Assembly: GCF_024758505.1 (NCBI RefSeq)
Contig: NZ_CP077970.1
Coordinates: 7,688,001-7,752,000 of the forward strand
Direction: 5' to 3'
Origin: Bradyrhizobium arachidis
GTDB taxonomy: Bacteria > Pseudomonadota > Alphaproteobacteria > Rhizobiales > Xanthobacteraceae
DNA: 64,000 bases
Part shown: positions 51,896 to 60,487 of the stretch, piece after piece
Layout of the letters: every line of letters begins with the position of its first letter
Position numbering within the stretch: the first letter of the stretch is position 1
Notes under the pieces: model-generated
What the model was told of the DNA's origin: nothing
Seen by the model: only the letters and a program-made list of their open reading frames with translations
Database searches by the model: none
Program-made: the position numbers and the translations under genes

Positions 51896-52720
51896 TTAAC
51901 CGAGCAGCTTGAGCAGGTACTGCGGCATCTGGTTCGCGGCCGCCAGCGCCGACACGGCCGCCTGGGTCTTCACTTCGGCAGACGACAGTTTGGACTGCTC
52001 GGCCGCGATGTCGACGTCCTTGATCGCCGAGTTCGCCGCCTGCAGGTTCTGGGTCTGGGTCGAGATCGAGTCCGCGCTGAAGTTGAAGCGCGATTCCTGC
52101 GCGCCGATGCTGGCGCGGGCGGCCGAGACGGTGTCGATCGCGGTATCGAGCGCGGTCAGCGCCGAGGTCGCGCCAGACTGGGTGCTGACGTCGAGCGAGG
52201 ACACGCTGAGCGACGACGCCGTCAGGCTCGACAGCGTGATGGTGATCGTGTCGGAGCCGGACGAGCCGACCAGCACGGAGACGCCCGAGGCGAACACGCT
52301 GGAGCCGTCGAGCAGGCTCTGGCTCGAATAGCGGGTGCCGGTCGCGATGGAATCGATTTCGCTCGTGAGCTGCGAGAATTCCGAGTTGATATAGGCGCGG
52401 CTGGAGTCGGTCGTGGTGCCCGAAGCGGATTCTGACGCCAGCGACTTCATGCGAGCGAGGATGTCGGAGATGTTCGAGGCGCCGCCGTCGGCGGTCTGCA
52501 GGATCGCAGTGGCCTGCGAGGCGTTGGTTGCGGCCTGCTGCAGCGTGGTGACGTCGGAGGAGATGCGGGTCGAGATCGCGAGACCGGCGGCGTCGTCGGA
52601 CGCGGACGTAATGCGCGAGCCACTGGACAGTTTCGAGAGCGAGCTAGTCTCCTGCGCGGAATTGACGTTGAGGTAGCGGACTGCAGCATTGGCGGCGGTA
52701 TTGGTGTTGATCGCGGGCAT
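51896..52720 (-). CDS. fliC: Flagellin
   Basis: 274 residues, a short flagellin with conserved D0/D1 ends and almost no variable domain. N-terminus: INTNTAANAAVRYLNVNSAQETSSLSKLSSGSRITSASDDAAGLAISTRI. C-terminus: GAQESRFNFSADSISTQTQNLQAANSAIKDVDIAAEQSKLSSAEVKTQAAVSALAAANQMPQYLLKLLG. The centre is Ser/Thr-rich (residues about 95-190), which offers O-glycan sites. ATG at 52720 follows AGGAG. The 141 bases to the sigma gene probably hold its promoter, but I see no confident sigma-28 or sigma-54 match. Confidence 0.95.
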   Translation of the reverse strand: MPAINTNTAANAAVRYLNVNSAQETSSLSKLSSGSRITSASDDAAGLAISTRISSDVTTLQQAATNASQATAILQTADGGASNISDILARMKSLASESASGTTTDSSRAYINSEFSQLTSEIDSIATGTRYSSQSLLDGSSVFASGVSVLVGSSGSDTITITLSSLTASSLSVSSLDVSTQSGATSALTALDTAIDTVSAARASIGAQESRFNFSADSISTQTQNLQAANSAIKDVDIAAEQSKLSSAEVKTQAAVSALAAANQMPQYLLKLLG

Positions 52721-52861
52721 TGGAAGCTCCTGTGCTGATGGGCATGACGCCGCATCGTTGAAGGCGATTGACGACGACGCGGGCGCAGCCCCGTCCGCTC
52801 GCTCAAACGAAGGAGCGCCAGCAGATCAGGCGGAAAACTTTTCGCGGGCTGAATTTTATGG

Positions 52862-53560
52862 TTAGCAGTCGGTAAACGCAGTGCGGATGTCGCGTTCGTG
52901 CCGGCGCAGGAGCTGACGAAGCTGCTGGCGGCCGCGCTTGAGAAGCGACTCCACGGCAGCCACCGTGGTGTCCATAACCTCTGCGATCTCGCCGTTGCTC
53001 ATGTTCTCATGATAGGACAGGATCACCGCAATGCGTTGCTGCTCGGGCAGCCGCTGCATCGCATGCTCCAGCATGTCGTTCAACTCGTTGCGCTCGATCA
53101 CGCGCGAGGCATCCGGCTGCCCGTCGGCGACCTCGGGCACGGTGTCGACATTCTCGGTGCGCGGCTTGCGGCGCAGGTCGATGCAGCGGTTGGAGATGAC
53201 GCGATAGAGCCAGGTGGAGAACTTTGCGCGGCCGTGCTGCCAGCGGCCGCGATGGCTCCAGATCTTCAGCATGGTGTCCTGCACCACATCCTCGGCATCC
53301 GCCGCGTTGCCGACGATGCGCAATGCGATCGCATAGGCGCGATCGATGTGGCGTTCGACCAGCATGCGGAACGCCGTCTCGTCGTCGGCGGCAAGCCGAT
53401 CAAGAAGCTCGCTGTCCTCGTCGAACACGATATCGGCCGCGACCGGCTCGCTGTCCGGCGCGATCGAGGCCGACGAGACCTTCGGCGCGTCAGCTTCGCT
53501 CGTGACCGTCGTCGCGATCTCGGCTTCGGCGGGAGCAAAAACGTCCAGCGCAAAACTCAT
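52862..53560 (-). CDS. ECF (RpoE-like) sigma factor
   Basis: 232 residues. After a 50-residue acidic leader, region 2 reads DETAFRMLVERHIDRAYAIALRIVGNAADAEDVVQDTMLKIW, followed by GRAKFSTWLYRVISNRCIDLRRK; region 4 is MQRLPEQQRIAVILSYHENMSNGEIAEVMDTTVAAVESLLKRGRQQLRQLL. ATG at 53560 lies after GGAG; an upstream start adds 14 atypical residues. It heads the flagellar filament genes in the same direction, so it may drive them. No membrane anti-sigma gene is adjacent. Confidence 0.9.
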   Translation of the reverse strand: MSFALDVFAPAEAEIATTVTSEADAPKVSSASIAPDSEPVAADIVFDEDSELLDRLAADDETAFRMLVERHIDRAYAIALRIVGNAADAEDVVQDTMLKIWSHRGRWQHGRAKFSTWLYRVISNRCIDLRRKPRTENVDTVPEVADGQPDASRVIERNELNDMLEHAMQRLPEQQRIAVILSYHENMSNGEIAEVMDTTVAAVESLLKRGRQQLRQLLRRHERDIRTAFTDC

Positions 53561-54069
53561 CCCGCAATCTCCAACCCGCAATGCCGGCGGCGCATCTTCC
53601 ACACGGCTTCCAGGCGTTGAACGCGGGGCGAAAACAATCCAGGCGATGAATTTTTGTTATTTTTCAAGATGTTAGGTGGAATCTTTTGCCGACCAGCCGG
53701 CAAAGATTGCCGACGGCGCGCAGCCAGGCGCGGCTTGGTCCTGCAATCGTCGGCATCGTCTCGCATCATCGCGGATCATTCATCTCGAACAGAGCTGCAC
53801 AAAAAACGCTGTGATTACGCGGCACTGAACCGATCGCGCACATCACGCGACGTGCGCGCGACTATCGATTGTTTCCGAGTGGAAATGAACGCGCGACGGC
53901 TTTTTCACTCGGCAATTTTTTCCGAATCACAATTCGAACCTAACGGATTTTTTGAATCTGTCAGTCGCGAGATCCGCGATTTTGAATCGCGCATCGATTT
54001 TTTTCGACGTCGTACGCCTGAATTCGTGCGCACGTACGTTGATCGCTTCGATTGGCGGAGAATTTTGGG
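53561..54069. other. Divergent intergenic region, AT-rich, no gene supported
   Basis: About 510 bases separate the ECF sigma gene and the HAD-protein gene. It is visibly lower in GC than its neighbours, with tracts such as TTTTTGTTATTTTTC (near 53651). An inverted repeat TTTGCCG-N6-CGGCAAA lies at 53685-53704. The AT-rich part continues to the HAD gene start, as expected for divergent promoters. Open frames here lack codon bias. Confidence 0.6.
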
Positions 54070-56502
54070 ATGAACGTCGCAACGATCGACGCACAGCGTC
54101 GCGCGAAAATTGTTTCTGCTTGGTCGTTCGATGTTTTCGAGACGTTTCTGATGCGCGCCTGCACGACGCCGGACGGCGTGTTTGAAAGGACTTACGAGCT
54201 TTCCGGCATTTCACGAACTTGTCCGAATGTTTCCGCCAGTTTCGTTCAGCATCGAATGCAGGCCGAATCACGTGCGCGACGGACTGCGAAGGACACGCGT
54301 GGCACGAGCGAGGTGCATATCGACGACATCTATTCCTTGTTTCCGTTCAGGCTGTTCGGCCTGAAACGCGCGCATCTTCACGATCTCGTTGACGTCGAGT
54401 TCGAGGCCGAGCTCGAGCTCTGCCGCGTCAACCCGGACATGCTCCGGCAATATCTGGACATGAAGCAGTTGGGCCATCGGGTCGGATTCATCTCCGACAC
54501 CTATTGGAACTCCGATCAGCTCGCGCGTCTGCTGCGTGCCTGCCGCCCGGGATTGTCCTGGGATTTTCTTTATGCGTCCTGCGACCATGGAAGCAGCAAG
54601 AGCGAAGCGCTGTTCGCAAAATACCTCGCCGAACAGACCGTCGATCCCGCGGCGTCCTTTCACATCGGCGACAATGAGCGCGCCGACATCAAGGGGGCGC
54701 GGCGCCACGGCATTCGTCCGCGCTACTATCCGCAAGCCGGCCCGCAACTCGCCTCAAAGCTCCAGCGCGAGACGGCGTTGTTCGAATTGCTGTGCCAGGG
54801 GTGGCCTGCGCGACTCGACCATGGCTCGCGCACGCTGCGGCGGATGGTGGCAGCGCGTGGCGCGGAGAAGTCGCCGGCCTTTCAACTCGGACTGACGGTC
54901 CTCGGTCCGGCCATGACGGCGTTCGATGCCTTCGTCGCGGCCCGCCGCGACGCGCTCGACGAGCCTGGCCGGCAAGTCGTCGTCGGCTTCCTCGGGCGCG
55001 ACGGCTTTCTGTCGCACCGGGTGTGGCAAAGCAGCCGAGACACTCCCTCCGCTTATATCGAGATCAACCGCCGCGTCAGCCTGATCGCCTCGGCCGACAC
55101 CATGCAGCCGCTCTGCGATCTCCTCGGCAAGGTCCTGAAGATTGACGCGACAACCTTTCGCGACATGGTGAAGGTGCTGCCGCCCAAGGTCGCCGAATTC
55201 TTCGCCAAATTCCCTGATGGCATCGCGACCGGCGAGGAATTGGCGGACGCCCTGCCTCACCTGATGAATGCGAGGGAGATCACCGAGCTCGCCACGGGTC
55301 TGCGCGCCCGGCTGCTCGCTTATCTGCGCCATGTCATCCCGGAATTCGATCGCTGCACGGATCTCGTGCTGGCCGATCTCGGCTACTCCGGCAGTGTCCA
55401 GAAGGCGTTGCGCCGCATTTTCGACCAGGAAGGCCTCGCGATCCACCTGCACGGCACCTATGTGATGTCGCTGGACGATGCCTTCGACGATGTCGCGGAG
55501 GCCGATACGGCGCACGGGTTCATCTCCGATCTCGTCGTCACGCCCCACGTCAAACGCATGCTGATCCGCAATGTCGCCCTGCTGGAGCAAATCTGCTGCG
55601 CCGCCGACGGCTCGGTGCGCGACTATGAGGGCGGACAGGTACTGCGCGAGATCAATCCGCGCTCCGCGGCACAGATTGCGTTGGCTTCGGAGATCCAGGC
55701 CGGTGCGCTTAGTTTCGCCGCCAACGCCGGCGAAACTGCCGCGGGCTTCGGGCTGCAGCCCTATGCGGCGTTCGATATCGCGGCGCGCTGGAGTGCGGCG
55801 ACGCTGGCGCGGCTCCTGCTGCTCCCCGACGACGACGAGCTGGTGCTGCTCGGCGAACTGAAGCACGACGTCAACCTCGGCACGCATGCGCTCGCGCCGA
55901 TGCTCGACACCGGCTTCGTCCGCGAGCAGCTCACCGCGCGCGGGCTGACGGCCGCGTGCACCTCGGTGGCGCCGCCGATGTGGCTGGCCGGCAGCTTCGC
56001 CGGTCTGTCCCCGTCCCACGCCTATCTCTATACGCTGTTCGGTGCGAACCGCCTGCCCGCCGATGTCTTCGAGGAGACGCCCTGCGGCGCGTTGCAGGTC
56101 GGATTGTTCCGCGCAAGCGGAGACGCCTCGATGGAAACAGTCACGATGTACCGCACCGGTCTCGGCGAGCTGCGCCTGCGCATCCCGGTATCGCGCGCCA
56201 TGGCGATCGCCATGATCGCGTTGCCGATCGCAAAAGCGGCACGCGACAGCCTGCTTCACGGCGTGACCGTGCAGCTCGGCGACAACGTTCGCGACGCCGC
56301 CGAAAGCCAGGAGGTGACGGGCATCCCTGCGGAGCAATTGACCTATGCCGGACTCACGCTGAGTGGCACCTCATATCACGCCGCCGATGACGAAGGTTGC
56401 CTGCTGATCCCGGTCGGCCGGCTGGCGCGCGAGATCGCGATCTATTCGGTGGCAATCACCCCACTCGGCCACGCGCGCGTGCTCGCGGACCATCGCGATT
56501 AG
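54070..56502 (+). CDS. Large HAD-superfamily hydrolase (COG5610-like), possible glycan enzyme
   Basis: 810 residues. The N-terminal HAD domain has motif I SFDVFETFLMR at about 19-29 (FDVFET where FDxFDT is usual), motif II GFISDTYWN, and motif IV FHIGDNERADIKGARRHGI. After this (about 230 onward) comes a large region shared by proteins seen in surface-polysaccharide and flagellin-glycan loci, with VVGFLGRDGFLSHRVW and VLADLGYSGSVQKALRRIF repeated motif-like blocks. ATG at 54070 follows GGAG. First of a rightward three-gene set, divergent from the flagellin genes. Its reaction is unknown; sugar-phosphate hydrolysis or glycosyl transfer are possible. Confidence 0.8.
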   Translation: MNVATIDAQRRAKIVSAWSFDVFETFLMRACTTPDGVFERTYELSGISRTCPNVSASFVQHRMQAESRARRTAKDTRGTSEVHIDDIYSLFPFRLFGLKRAHLHDLVDVEFEAELELCRVNPDMLRQYLDMKQLGHRVGFISDTYWNSDQLARLLRACRPGLSWDFLYASCDHGSSKSEALFAKYLAEQTVDPAASFHIGDNERADIKGARRHGIRPRYYPQAGPQLASKLQRETALFELLCQGWPARLDHGSRTLRRMVAARGAEKSPAFQLGLTVLGPAMTAFDAFVAARRDALDEPGRQVVVGFLGRDGFLSHRVWQSSRDTPSAYIEINRRVSLIASADTMQPLCDLLGKVLKIDATTFRDMVKVLPPKVAEFFAKFPDGIATGEELADALPHLMNAREITELATGLRARLLAYLRHVIPEFDRCTDLVLADLGYSGSVQKALRRIFDQEGLAIHLHGTYVMSLDDAFDDVAEADTAHGFISDLVVTPHVKRMLIRNVALLEQICCAADGSVRDYEGGQVLREINPRSAAQIALASEIQAGALSFAANAGETAAGFGLQPYAAFDIAARWSAATLARLLLLPDDDELVLLGELKHDVNLGTHALAPMLDTGFVREQLTARGLTAACTSVAPPMWLAGSFAGLSPSHAYLYTLFGANRLPADVFEETPCGALQVGLFRASGDASMETVTMYRTGLGELRLRIPVSRAMAIAMIALPIAKAARDSLLHGVTVQLGDNVRDAAESQEVTGIPAEQLTYAGLTLSGTSYHAADDEGCLLIPVGRLAREIAIYSVAITPLGHARVLADHRD

Positions 56503-56547
56503 TGCGCCTGGATCCGCCCCTTCGGCCGTTGAGGTGAATGGGCCGGC

Positions 56548-57879
56548 ATGACGCAAGGGGCACGGGAATTGACCGACGACACGTACGCGAACCTCGATAA
56601 CCTCCTGCGGTCGGCGGGGATCAGGCTCGGCCGTATCCAACGCGATCGCCTCGCCTGGCTGGTCCGCCGCTACGGTGCCCCAACCGTCGGCGGCCAGCAT
56701 GAGGGCCTGCGCCCCGGCGGGGTCGTCATCCTGACGGAGCCCCCGAGCGGTGCCGCGGCCGAGCTGTTCCATCGTTCGCTGCATTCCGGCTGTGCCGTGG
56801 TCATACCCTTCGGCGAAAATCCCGGCTTCGATTTCCTCAAGTCAAAGCTCACCGAGTTCGGCACGGTCAGCCCGAGCGCCGAGGGCCCGCACGAATTGTG
56901 GTGGGGCGGCATCGGTTGGTCGAAGCTTATCGCCAGCGCCGACGGCGCCACGATCCGGCCACGCATCATCTCGTATTATCCCTATGGCAGTGATCCGGAC
57001 GGCATCCGCGGCCTGAGGCAATCGCTCGATGAGCTGGAGCTGGACTCGCACATCGAGCCGATCGCGGCCGAGCTCGGTGAGCAGGTGCTGTGTTTCGAGA
57101 AGGCCGAGTTTTTGGCCCGGATGTGGCAGCGCTACAGCGAACCGCTGCTATTCGTGGAGGCCGGCGCGATCTTGCGCGAGGCGCCCTTGCTGCCATCTGC
57201 GCTCGGCTGCGACGTCGCACTCCATAAATGGAACCGCTGGGAAATGTCGTCGCGCACGCTCTATCTCGGCCGCACCGTGCGCGCCGAGCGATTGCTGCGG
57301 AGCTGGCATCATCTCGCGGCGTCCTATCCGGCGATCTGGGACGGCTATCTGCTGGACCAGGCCTGGAGCCTCACCTCCTCGCAAGTCCCACTCGACACGG
57401 TGTGGCTGCCGCGCTCCTACCACGCCATGAACGGCGACCTCGGCGCCGCGCGCGCCACCATCCTGCATAGCGGGCAGACCACGACGACCAGCCTCGGCCC
57501 CGATCCGAACTTCGCCGGTCTCGTCCGCACAGCCCGCCGCGCCAGTCGGACCGGCGCGCGCGACGCCTTCATGGTCATGACGTCGGAAGCCGCCAACGAA
57601 AACGGCATCGCCGTGATCCTGCGCGACGTCGAGGCCAATGACGCCCGTGCGGTGGCCGCGACAGTGGAGGCCGTGACCAGCGCCTTTGCGGCCGATTGCG
57701 GCGGCTATGGCCGGCTCGAGCTGTCGCTCTGCGCTTGGCAGGACGATGTCGGCGCAGCGCGAGAGGCCGCGCGCCTGGCGCGCTACCGCGTTCTGGAGGT
57801 CACGCCGGGACGGACCATCGCGCGCAATTTCTTCGCCAACGCCGCGGCTGATCCTGTTCGCCACCACTTCATCCCCTGA
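56548..57879 (+). CDS. Hypothetical protein, possible glycosyltransferase-like
   Basis: 443 residues, start ATG 56548, 45 bases after the HAD stop. I recognise no named family with confidence. The central part (about 185-290) has PLLFVEAGAILREAPLLP, CDVALHKWNR, SSRTLYLGRTVRAERLLRSWHHLA and IWDGYLLDQAW, which is laid out like nucleotide-sugar transferases that report a capped sugar at a DxD site, here EAG. The C-terminal 110 residues form another alpha/beta segment ending NFFANAAADP. Placement with a HAD and a formyltransferase-like gene beside flagellin genes suggests glycan synthesis; this is inference. Confidence 0.7.
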   Translation: MTQGARELTDDTYANLDNLLRSAGIRLGRIQRDRLAWLVRRYGAPTVGGQHEGLRPGGVVILTEPPSGAAAELFHRSLHSGCAVVIPFGENPGFDFLKSKLTEFGTVSPSAEGPHELWWGGIGWSKLIASADGATIRPRIISYYPYGSDPDGIRGLRQSLDELELDSHIEPIAAELGEQVLCFEKAEFLARMWQRYSEPLLFVEAGAILREAPLLPSALGCDVALHKWNRWEMSSRTLYLGRTVRAERLLRSWHHLAASYPAIWDGYLLDQAWSLTSSQVPLDTVWLPRSYHAMNGDLGAARATILHSGQTTTTSLGPDPNFAGLVRTARRASRTGARDAFMVMTSEAANENGIAVILRDVEANDARAVAATVEAVTSAFAADCGGYGRLELSLCAWQDDVGAAREAARLARYRVLEVTPGRTIARNFFANAAADPVRHHFIP

Positions 57880-57892
57880 CGAGAGCCATACG

Positions 57893-58423
57893 ATGCTGAA
57901 GACCATCATCCTGCTCACAAAGACCACCGGACAGCAGCCGCCACTCGGCGCCCTGCTCCGCGAGCACAATCCCGACCTCGTCTTCTGTTCCGCACTGTCG
58001 GCGCAAGACCTGCTCGCGATCGATCCGGCTGTCTTGGAAGAGGCCCGCCTGGTGTCTTTTGCCAACGACATCGCGGTTCCCGAAAAATTCCTGCTCCGGC
58101 TCGGACACGGCGCCTACAAATTCCATGTCGCGCCGGTACAGTATCCGGGTCTTCCGACATCGCCCGACAACGGCGACGATCCGCGCTGCTTCTCGGCGAT
58201 CGCACAATCGATCACGATCTGGCCGGACTGCCGCCGCGTGGTCGGGCTTGAGACCGTGACCGTGCCTGACGACGCCGCGCCCATGGAGCGCGAGCGGTTG
58301 GCCTTCACCCGCCTCGCGCATCTATTCTGGCGGATGTCGGGCCTGATCGCGAAGGACGCAACAGAGCTACCCGGCATCATCGACAGCGTAGAGAGCAGGC
58401 CGACGTTTGCGCAGATGAACTAA
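57893..58423 (+). CDS. Hypothetical protein, possible formyltransferase-like
   Basis: 176 residues, ATG 57893, 13 bases after the previous stop. The order FCSALSAQDLL, LVSFANDIAVPEKFLLRLGHGAYKFHVAPVQYPGLP resembles the part of formyltransferases where FxxxIPxxxLxxLxxGxxNxHPSxLPxYRG is found, with KFHVAPVQYPG for NIHPSLLPxYRG. The catalytic Asn-His-Asp set is only partly visible (H present, Asn replaced), and the nearby D in DNGDD could serve. If real it would formylate a sugar amine or be a non-catalytic relative. Confidence 0.65.
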   Translation: MLKTIILLTKTTGQQPPLGALLREHNPDLVFCSALSAQDLLAIDPAVLEEARLVSFANDIAVPEKFLLRLGHGAYKFHVAPVQYPGLPTSPDNGDDPRCFSAIAQSITIWPDCRRVVGLETVTVPDDAAPMERERLAFTRLAHLFWRMSGLIAKDATELPGIIDSVESRPTFAQMN

Positions 58424-58551
58424 GCCGTGGGCCATGCACCTTGCTTCGCGACTCAAGCGGACGTTGCTTAACTAGCTCGTTATTGCCATCGACAAGTCGG
58501 AGCTACACCAGCTCGCGGGTGCGTCCATCTTGCTCGAACAGGCAGTTGCAC

Positions 58552-59322
58552 CTACGCAGGAAGCGCAACACCGGTCAGTTCGCCCAACCTGGCGATGAGC
58601 CGGTTCTGGAACTCGGGATCAGTGGCCTCACTCGCTGGCTGCTCCCGTCGGAGGTGATGCCAGTAGAGACCCGTGACCAAGGCGGCTGGATCGTGGCTGA
58701 CGGCCAGCCAGGTCTGGGTCCGCTGCCCGGTGTCGATGTCCACCGGCGCGCTCGAGCCGCCCATCTTCGTGCGCGCCCAACCGGGGTCGACGGCGTTGCT
58801 GAAGACCTGCGGCCAGCGTCGCGCCAGCGCGAATGCGAGTGCGACCACGTGCAGCTTGCTTTCGGCGTAGGCCCGGGCCGGATCCCAGGGCCGCTTCGTC
58901 CAGTCAAGATCGCGCAGTGAACCCTCGCCACCGCGGTGCAGACCGCTACTGAGGTAGACCAGTCGACCGGGGCGTTCGATGAGCGCCGTCAGCATGTACG
59001 GCGCAAGAGTGTTTATCGCAAGGATGCCGGCGTGACCCTCTGGGCTCGAGCCGCGGCTTCGCTCCGAGTAGACGCCGGCGTTGTGGATGACCGCATCCAT
59101 CCTCCCGATCGCGTTGACCTGGTCTGCGATGCTCATGGTCTCAACGGCGCTGCGAAGATCACCGACTACGATTCCAGCGGCACGCGACGCGAGACCGGCA
59201 ATCGTTGCGGCGCGATCCGCCGATCGGGCGTGCAGCACCACTTGATGGCCGGCATCCAGAAGTGACTGCGCCGCCGCGCGTCCCAGCCCGTCCGTGCTGC
59301 CGGTTATCAAGACAGTCGCCAT
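58552..59322 (-). CDS. Short-chain dehydrogenase/reductase
   Basis: 256 residues. TGSTDGLG at about 7-14 (NAD(P)-binding), HNAGV at about 79-83, SSGLHRGG near the catalytic Ser and YAESK for Tyr-x-x-x-Lys. The pattern resembles the retinol-dehydrogenase/WWOX-like SDRs with NxDPGWARTKMGG. Stands alone, 90 bases below the LysR gene in the same direction; a shared transcript is possible. Substrate unknown. The 128 bases before it (58424-58551) show no gene. Confidence 0.9.
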   Translation of the reverse strand: MATVLITGSTDGLGRAAAQSLLDAGHQVVLHARSADRAATIAGLASRAAGIVVGDLRSAVETMSIADQVNAIGRMDAVIHNAGVYSERSRGSSPEGHAGILAINTLAPYMLTALIERPGRLVYLSSGLHRGGEGSLRDLDWTKRPWDPARAYAESKLHVVALAFALARRWPQVFSNAVDPGWARTKMGGSSAPVDIDTGQRTQTWLAVSHDPAALVTGLYWHHLRREQPASEATDPEFQNRLIARLGELTGVALPA

Positions 59323-59412
59323 CTCTGGTCCTCACAACCTCGATAGTAGCTTCTGACGAAGCAACGCGCCACTCGTCACCAATGTGGCGCCGCCAGCACT
59401 GGGACTGCTCCT

Positions 59413-60351
59413 TTACCCAACCTTCATCTGTGCTGCCGGAGTTCGATCAACCTCGGAAGCAACGTCGGTTATTATCTCGCGTAACCACGCCAGCGCCGGA
59501 TCCATGTGAAACGATGCCGGCCATTGAAGAGCCTCCCGAAATGCTGGGATACGGACTGGGGCGCGCAGCAGCTTCAACGGAAAGTTTCTCGCAAAGATGG
59601 CAGCGAGTCGATGATGCATCGTTGCGATACGGTCTGTCCCGATCACCATGGCAGCCATCGCGGTAAAGTTCGGGGCGATGACTTCGATACGTCGTCGATA
59701 ACCGAGCTGAACCAGCGCCCGTTCATCAAAGGATGCCCCGCCCATTAGCCCGAGTTGAGCCGTTATATGCCCAGCCTGAAGATAGCGCCGGAGCGAGATC
59801 GAACGGCCGATCTTCCGGTTTCCTCGCCAGGCGATGCAGCAGAATTCGTCCGTAAACAAACGTTGGCTGGGATGACCGTCAATGAGATTTGCAGCGGGAA
59901 CTACGACAAAATCGACCTCTCCCCGCTGAAGCTGTTCATCGACCCGATCGCTAAAGGGAAGGATTTCGAGACAAACCCCCGGAGCATCCCGATAGACGCG
60001 CTTCATTACGGCATGCATCAACACAATGCTCGCATAATCGGAAACGACCAGCCGAAATCGCCGTTCCGAGCTCGCCGGGTCGAATTTCGGCGGCGAGATC
60101 AAATTGGCCCGGATACGCAGCAAGATGTCCCGTGTCGGCTTTTCCAACGATTGCGCTAATGGCGTCGGCACGAGCTTTCGCCGTGAAATCGTGAAGATTT
60201 CATCGCCGAAGTACTGACGCAATCTTCCAATGGCGGCACTCATCGCCGGCTGGCTCAGATGAAGGCGCCGACTGGCTCCCATGACACTGCGCTCTTCAAG
60301 GATCGCATCGAGAGCGATCAGGAGGTTGAGGTCCAAGCCTTCGAAGCGCAT
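59413..60351 (-). CDS. NodD-like LysR family transcriptional regulator
   Basis: 312 residues. The N-terminal HTH opens MRFEGLDLNLLIALDAILEERSV and includes LHLSQPAMSAAIGRLRQYFGDEIF, VPTPLAQSL; this wording is the same as in NodD proteins (NLLxALDAL..., LSQPAMSAAxxRLRxYFxDxLF). The sensor domain keeps NodD-like landmarks: RRFRLVVSDY, LEILPFSDRVDEQLQRGEVDFVVVPA, RRRIEVIAPNFTAMAAMVIGTDRIATMHHRLA, and ALQWPASFHMDPALAWLREII. ATG at 60351 lies 8 bases from a nod-box-like sequence. NodD proteins respond to flavonoids; this one is divergent from a flavin-monooxygenase operon, not nod genes, so it is probably a catabolic relative (compare LinR and PcpR). Confidence 0.9.
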   Translation of the reverse strand: MRFEGLDLNLLIALDAILEERSVMGASRRLHLSQPAMSAAIGRLRQYFGDEIFTISRRKLVPTPLAQSLEKPTRDILLRIRANLISPPKFDPASSERRFRLVVSDYASIVLMHAVMKRVYRDAPGVCLEILPFSDRVDEQLQRGEVDFVVVPAANLIDGHPSQRLFTDEFCCIAWRGNRKIGRSISLRRYLQAGHITAQLGLMGGASFDERALVQLGYRRRIEVIAPNFTAMAAMVIGTDRIATMHHRLAAIFARNFPLKLLRAPVRIPAFREALQWPASFHMDPALAWLREIITDVASEVDRTPAAQMKVG

Positions 60352-60358
60352 GGGATCA

Positions 60359-60407
60359 CATCCATGATGTAAATATCACGGATCAATATAATCGATTTTT
60401 CAAATTC
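60359..60407 (+). promoter_or_regulatory. Nod-box-like LysR operator
   Basis: The 49-bp sequence starts CATCCATGATGTA and ends ATCGATTTTTCAAATTC. Against the classical nod-box consensus it keeps the two ATC-N9-GAT modules: ATC-N9-AAT at 60360-60374 (one mismatch) and a perfect ATC-N9-GAT at 60382-60396, with 22 bp between module starts as in the consensus. The 3' AATC(R)ATTTT core is also kept. It sits directly upstream of the NodD-like lysR start and 80 bases before the rightward monooxygenase gene. The 3' core faces the rightward operon, as in real nod boxes. Confidence 0.7.
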
Positions 60408-60487
60408 AAGGAAACCCGGATAATCGAGAACGAGCCGATCAAAGGGCCGCCAATCAAGAAACAGTCAAGCCTGGGGAGAAACACACC

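Noticed and set aside
53654..54073. 139-codon open frame upstream of the HAD gene
   Set aside because: Lies in AT-rich promoter DNA, has no codon bias or ribosome site, and overlaps the HAD gene start.
54754..56337. 527-codon minus-strand open frame
   Set aside because: Antisense shadow of the large HAD protein; no motif and composition dominated by Arg, Glu and Gln.
59413..60407. Edge of a nodulation island
   Set aside because: Despite a NodD-like gene and nod-box-like sequence, no nodA, nodB, nodC or other symbiosis gene occurs in the window.
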